A stretch of 9,446 bases of DNA from contig CAZIIK010000127.1 in the NCBI GenBank assembly GCA_964539235.1, forward strand, positions 1 through 9,446, in the 5' to 3' direction. Source of the stretch: CAZIIK01 sp964539235 (lineage in GTDB: Bacteria; Pseudomonadota; Gammaproteobacteria; Francisellales; CACEW01). The notes under the pieces were generated by a model that was given only the letters and a program-made list of their open reading frames with translations, made no database searches and was not told where the DNA came from. The number at the start of each line of letters is the position of its first letter. Position 1 is the stretch's first letter. This document shows positions 6,363 through 9,446 of this stretch, piece after piece. The position numbers were made by a program, and so were the translations under genes.

Positions 6363-6367
6363 CTCCC
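6363..6367 (-). promoter_or_regulatory. Ribosome binding site fixing the lptE start
   Basis: GGGAG on the minus strand, five bases before the ATG at 6357 and overlapping the alternative ATG at 6369. It decides in favour of the shorter lptE. Confidence 0.7.
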
Positions 6368-6377
6368 ATGCTTGCGG

Positions 6378-8825
6378 CTAGTTGGCCACAATATTGACGA
6401 TTTTGCCGGGCACATAAATCACTTTGCGGATGGTTTTTCCAGCAATATGTGCCGCTATATTGTCCTGTTGTTTGGCCATTTGTTCCACTGTGTCAGGATC
6501 TGTGTCTTTGGGTAGGGTTAATTCAGCCCGGCGTTTGCCGTTGACCTGTAACGTCAGTGTCATGTCATCACGAACTAGGGCTGTCATATCAACCTTAGGC
6601 CAATCAGCGTGCGCAATGTCTGGACCAAAACCTAAGTCTTGCCATAACACATGGGTGACGTGAGGAATAATCGGTGCCAGTAGTCCGAGCAGAATGCTTA
6701 AGCCTTCAGTGTGCACAGCATCGGCTATTTGCTCAGCTTTGCTTAAGACATTAAGCAGCTTCATGCCGGCTGATACCACGGTATTAAACTGTTGCCGCGT
6801 CATATCCGCATCCGCCTGCTGCAAGATACTATGTATTTCTTGGCGGACTTTTTGATCTGCAGCTGAGAAGTCAATCTGGGTTACAGGCTGTTTGAGTACG
6901 CTTTGAATTACGGTTTGGTGTTGGTGCGCATAGTGCCAAAGTTTGCGAATAAAACGGTAAGCACCTTCGACACCACTGTCTGACCATTCTAGGGATTGCT
7001 CAGGTGGTGCAGCAAAGATGCTAAACAGACGTACGGTATCAGCGCCAAAGCGGTCGATTAAGGTTTGTGGATCAACAACATTGCCTTTCGACTTAGACAT
7101 TTTGGTGCCGTCTTTTAGGACCATGCCTTGTGTGAGTAGACGTGTGAAAGGTTCGTCAGTTTTGACCAGTCCGTGATCACGCAACAACTTATGGAAAAAC
7201 CGGGCATAGAGCAGATGCATCACCGCGTGTTCGATGCCGCCAACGTATTGGTCAACCGCTTCCCAATAGAATGTGCGTTCATCGAGCATGGCGTGATTTT
7301 GGTCCGGACAGGTGTAGCGCAGGTAATACCAAGAAGACTCGAAAAACGTGTCAAAGGTGTCGGTTTCGCGTTTGGCGGGTCGTTGGCATTTTGGGCAAGT
7401 TGTCGTGTAAAAATCGGGTAAATCTTTTAGCGCTATGCCAGGTTTTAAGGCGATATAAGCCGGTAATGTAACGGGTAATTGTTCTGCTGGAACAGGAACC
7501 GTGCCGCAGTGATTACAATATATTATAGGTATAGGCGTACCCCAGTAACGTTGGCGTGAAACACCCCAGTCGCGCAATCGATATTGCGTAATGGCTTTGC
7601 CAATACCCGCAGTTGTTAATTTATCTAAAATGATTTGTTTTGCATGCTCATTCTCTAAGCCATCAAATTCATCCGAGTGAATGAGTGTGCCAGATCCGGT
7701 ATAAGCAGCTTCTGTGACGTCAAGCGTTGTGCCATCGTCTGGTGAAATAACTGGCTGGATCGGCAGTTGATACTTTTGCGCAAATTCATGATCACGTGGG
7801 TCATGTGCCGGAACTGCCATGATGGCGCCGGATCCGTAATCCATTAAAACAAAGTTAGCAATCCAGATGGGTAATGTCTTTCCAGTAAGTGGGTGCTGAG
7901 CCGTAAAACCGGTGTCGATACCTTGCTTCTCCGCGGTGGCTAATTCTGCTTCCATGGTCGAATGTTGCTGGCATTGCTCGATGAAAGCTTGAATCGCGGG
8001 ACTGTTCTGTGCGGCTACTGTTGCCAGTGGATGTTCGGGTGAAATACCTAAATAGGTCACGCCCATCAGTGTATCTGGATGCGTGGTGAATACAGTCAGT
8101 TCGGTATTATGTGCAGTGGCTGTAAAGGTGAGCTCTACGCCGTGCGAGCGTCCAATCCAATTGCGTTGCATAGTGCGAACTTGTTCCGGCCAACCATCTA
8201 AGGTATCTAAATCTTCTAGTAGGCTGTCGGCGTAGTCAGTAATTTTGATGAACCATTGCGGAATATTACGTTTCTCGACCAATGCACCGGAACGCCAGCC
8301 GCGGCCGTCTATCACTTGTTCGTTCGCCAAAACAGTTTGATCAACCGGATCCCAGTTCACGACAGAATCTTTGCGGTAGACCAAGCCTTTTTTATACAGT
8401 TCGAGGAAAAACCATTGCTCCCAATGGTAATACGTCGGATCACAGGTTGCGATTTCACGCGACCAATCAAATCCCATGCCCAATTCTTTGAGCTGTTGGC
8501 GCATCACAGCGATATTGTCATGCGTCCAGTTGGCAGGGGAGACGTCATGTTTAGCCGCTGCATTCTCTGCGGGTAAGCCAAAGGCATCCCAACCAATGGG
8601 GTGAAGGACATTTTTGCCTTGCATACGGGCTTGGCGAGAAATGACATCGCTTAATGTATAGTTACGCACGTGACCCATATGCAGTTTGCCACTGGGGTAA
8701 GGCAACATCGATAAGCAATAAAACTTGGTTTGTTCAGGCGCTTCTTGCGCACGAAAAGTGTGCTGCTGTTCCCAGTCGGATTGTGTGCGGGTTTCTATGT
8801 CATTCGGATGGTAATTTTCTTGCAT
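6378..8825 (-). CDS. leuS: Leucyl-tRNA synthetase (LeuRS)
   Basis: LeuRS charges tRNA-Leu with leucine and hydrolyses mischarged products in its CP1 editing domain. Class Ia motifs are present: the HIGH-type HMGH (49-52) within PYPSGKLHMGHVRN, and KMSKS (575-579). The editing domain shows FTTHPDTLMG (246-255) with the discriminating Thr252, then GSGAIMAVPAHDPRD (331-345) ending in the catalytic Asp345. Arg249 of E. coli is His here. Two CxxC pairs, CNHC (437-440) and CPKC (477-480), suggest a zinc site. The protein has 815 residues against 860 in E. coli; most of the difference is the leucine-specific insertion, since GMVLKDGT runs straight into KMSKS. The start MQENYHPNDIE matches E. coli MQEQYRPEEIE. 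No clear Shine-Dalgarno sequence precedes it, and a 6-base hairpin (8842-8859) lies 16 bases upstream. It heads the seven-gene operon. Confidence 0.98.
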   Translation of the reverse strand: MQENYHPNDIETRTQSDWEQQHTFRAQEAPEQTKFYCLSMLPYPSGKLHMGHVRNYTLSDVISRQARMQGKNVLHPIGWDAFGLPAENAAAKHDVSPANWTHDNIAVMRQQLKELGMGFDWSREIATCDPTYYHWEQWFFLELYKKGLVYRKDSVVNWDPVDQTVLANEQVIDGRGWRSGALVEKRNIPQWFIKITDYADSLLEDLDTLDGWPEQVRTMQRNWIGRSHGVELTFTATAHNTELTVFTTHPDTLMGVTYLGISPEHPLATVAAQNSPAIQAFIEQCQQHSTMEAELATAEKQGIDTGFTAQHPLTGKTLPIWIANFVLMDYGSGAIMAVPAHDPRDHEFAQKYQLPIQPVISPDDGTTLDVTEAAYTGSGTLIHSDEFDGLENEHAKQIILDKLTTAGIGKAITQYRLRDWGVSRQRYWGTPIPIIYCNHCGTVPVPAEQLPVTLPAYIALKPGIALKDLPDFYTTTCPKCQRPAKRETDTFDTFFESSWYYLRYTCPDQNHAMLDERTFYWEAVDQYVGGIEHAVMHLLYARFFHKLLRDHGLVKTDEPFTRLLTQGMVLKDGTKMSKSKGNVVDPQTLIDRFGADTVRLFSIFAAPPEQSLEWSDSGVEGAYRFIRKLWHYAHQHQTVIQSVLKQPVTQIDFSAADQKVRQEIHSILQQADADMTRQQFNTVVSAGMKLLNVLSKAEQIADAVHTEGLSILLGLLAPIIPHVTHVLWQDLGFGPDIAHADWPKVDMTALVRDDMTLTLQVNGKRRAELTLPKDTDPDTVEQMAKQQDNIAAHIAGKTIRKVIYVPGKIVNIVAN

Positions 8826-8841
8826 TTAATAAGGTATAGAT

Positions 8842-8859
8842 CGGCCAAAAAGATGGCCG
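8842..8859. promoter_or_regulatory. Hairpin just upstream of leuS
   Basis: CGGCCA (8842-8847) and TGGCCG (8854-8859) form a GC-rich 6-base stem with a 6-base loop, 16 bases before the leuS ATG. In the leuS mRNA it could hinder or time ribosome access. With a start site near 8855, as the candidate promoter predicts, it would be only partly transcribed. No T-run follows, so it is not a classical terminator. Confidence 0.4.
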
Positions 8860-8861
8860 GA

Positions 8862-8890
8862 ACTTTAACTGAAACCCCCTGTAAAGTCGA
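8862..8890 (-). promoter_or_regulatory. Candidate leuS operon promoter
   Basis: On the minus strand, TCGACT (8890-8885, four of six to consensus) and TAAAGT (8867-8862, four of six) are separated by 17 bases. It is the best sigma70-like pair seen for the leuS operon in the 118-base divergent region, but only moderate. Confidence 0.4.
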
Positions 8891-8904
8891 CAGCCAGAAA
8901 TCAT

Positions 8905-8933
8905 TTGACCTCATATGCAAGATTGCATATGAT
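8905..8933 (+). promoter_or_regulatory. Strong sigma70 promoter of the tRNA-tuf operon
   Basis: TTGACC (8905-8910) and TATGAT (8928-8933) each match consensus at five of six bases and are spaced by exactly 17. A G/C-rich discriminator (GCACGCC) follows, typical of stringently controlled stable-RNA promoters. The expected start near 8940 is only a few bases before tRNA-Tyr. Confidence 0.88.
8911..8932. promoter_or_regulatory. Perfect palindrome inside the tRNA-tuf promoter (operator-like)
   Basis: TCATATGCAA (8911-8920) and TTGCATATGA (8923-8932) are exact reverse complements separated by GA. The repeat fills the spacer between the -35 and -10 boxes and takes in five of the six -10 bases. A dimeric DNA-binding protein here would block RNA polymerase. 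No regulator for it is visible in the window. Confidence 0.55.
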
Positions 8934-8943
8934 GCACGCCTTC

Positions 8944-9028
8944 GGAGGGGTTCCCGAGTGGTCAAAGGGATCAGACTGTAAATCTGACGGCTCAGCCTTC
9001 GTAGGTTCAAATCCTACCCCCTCCACCA
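8944..9028 (+). tRNA. tRNA-Tyr (anticodon GTA)
   Basis: An 85-base class II tRNA with encoded CCA. The acceptor stem GGAGGGG pairs with CCCCTCC, the anticodon loop CTGTAAA sits between CAGA and TCTG, the long variable arm expected for bacterial tRNA-Tyr is present, and the T arm reads GTAGG-TTCAAAT-CCTAC. It is the first gene of the tRNA-tuf operon and corresponds to tyrU of E. coli. The upstream thrU copy found in E. coli is absent here. Confidence 0.97.
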
Positions 9029-9052
9029 TAAACCCACGCCTGTGTGGTGTTT

Positions 9053-9126
9053 GCGGGCGTAGTTCAATGGTAGAACTTCGGCCTTCCAAGCCGATAGTGT
9101 GGGTTCGATTCCCATCGCCCGCTCCA
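9053..9126 (+). tRNA. tRNA-Gly (anticodon TCC)
   Basis: A 74-base tRNA with encoded CCA. The acceptor GCGGGCG pairs with CGCCCGC, the anticodon loop CTTCCAA lies between TCGGC and GCCGA, and the T arm contains GGTTCGATTCC. It corresponds to glyT and reads GGA/GGG codons. It follows tRNA-Tyr by 24 bases. Confidence 0.97.
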
Positions 9127-9147
9127 ACGCATTGATGGGGAATTACT

Positions 9148-9195
9148 GAGAACAGAATTTGCTGGGTTGGATACAGCCGGGCAAGTTCTGTTTTT
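9148..9195 (+). terminator. Terminator-like hairpin between tRNA-Gly and tRNA-Thr
   Basis: AACAGAATTTGC (9151-9162) pairs with GCAAGTTCTGTT (9181-9192) over 12 positions with one G-U wobble, around an 18-base loop. The stem can be extended by three more A-U or G-U pairs into the T5 run at 9191-9195. It may be an intrinsic terminator or attenuator, or an RNase III processing site, lowering the expression of tRNA-Thr and tuf relative to the first two tRNAs. Because the stem is A/U-rich at its base and its T-run is partly in the stem, strong termination is not assured. Confidence 0.5.
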
Positions 9196-9197
9196 GC

Positions 9198-9273
<76 letters not shown>

Positions 9274-9297
9274 TTTAAATGGTTTTTACAAATAACT

Positions 9298-9302
9298 GGG
9301 AG
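9298..9302 (+). promoter_or_regulatory. Ribosome binding site of tuf
   Basis: GGGAG, seven bases before the tuf ATG at 9310. It is one of the best Shine-Dalgarno sequences in the window, fitting a very highly expressed gene. Confidence 0.75.
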
Positions 9303-9309
9303 TCTGACT

Positions 9310-9446
9310 ATGTCAAAAGAGAAGTTTGAACGGAGTAAGCCGCACGTAAACGTGGGTACGATTGGTCACGTGGATCACGGTAAGACTACGTTGACAGCGG
9401 CGATTACGAAGGTGATGGCAGAGAAGCACGGCGGTGAGTTCAAAGA
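9310..9446 (+). CDS. tuf: Elongation factor Tu, 5' part, cut by the window edge
   Basis: EF-Tu is the GTPase that carries aminoacyl-tRNA to the ribosomal A site. The 45 codons present read MSKEKFERSKPHVNVGTIG and continue through the P-loop GHVDHGKT (residues 19-26) to TLTAAITKVMAEKHGGEF, an exact family start. The gene lies 36 bases after tRNA-Thr and is expected to be cotranscribed with the three tRNAs, as tufB is in E. coli. The remaining roughly 350 residues lie outside the window. Whether a second tuf copy exists cannot be seen here. Confidence 0.98.
   Translation, partial: MSKEKFERSKPHVNVGTIGHVDHGKTTLTAAITKVMAEKHGGEFK

Noticed and set aside
6358..6369. Earlier ATG of lptE (MGVC...)
   Set aside because: The GGGAG ribosome binding site overlaps it and is ideally spaced for the ATG at 6357.

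Overview
The window reads as chromosomal DNA of a gammaproteobacterium of moderate GC. The evidence is the gene order leuS-lptE-holA-(nadD missing)-rsfS-rlmH-(mrdA, mrdB missing)-rlpA, the presence of the LPS-assembly lipoprotein LptE, and a tRNA-Tyr/tRNA-Gly/tRNA-Thr/tuf cluster like tyrU-glyT-thrT-tufB of enterobacteria. The species cannot be named from sequence alone.

Region 1 (1-819) is the only accessory-looking part. At the left edge is the start of an unidentified minus-strand gene with a good ribosome binding site and an inverted repeat just upstream. Next to it lies a decayed type I-F cas1 gene: the N-terminal domain is recognisable, but it carries a frameshift in an A5 run and is cut off before the catalytic domain. 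No CRISPR repeats or other cas genes are visible. Between the cas1 remnant and lepA are short open frames that may be debris of a small membrane protein.

Region 2 (820-2610) is lepA (elongation factor 4) on the plus strand, without its usual partner lepB. It converges on the next operon, with a small hairpin between them.

Region 3 (8825 to 2636, minus strand) is a tight seven-gene operon: leuS (leucyl-tRNA synthetase), lptE (LPS transport to the outer membrane), holA (DNA polymerase III delta), rsfS (ribosome silencing factor), rlmH (23S rRNA methyltransferase), rlpA (septal lytic transglycosylase lipoprotein) and ubiX (flavin prenyltransferase). Gaps are between -10 and +37 bases, so transcriptional and translational coupling is likely. 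Compared with the classical cluster, nadD, mrdA and mrdB are missing and ubiX has been added at the end. LeuRS lacks the leucine-specific insertion before KMSKS and has His instead of Arg in the TTRPDT editing motif.

Region 4 (8826-9446, plus strand) is a divergent stable-RNA operon: a strong sigma70 promoter, tRNA-Tyr(GTA), tRNA-Gly(TCC), tRNA-Thr(GGT) and the start of tuf (EF-Tu), which runs off the window. A perfect inverted repeat with 10-base arms covers the spacer and -10 box of this promoter, and a terminator-like hairpin lies between tRNA-Gly and tRNA-Thr. These two, together with the cas1 remnant, are the most unusual signals in the window.
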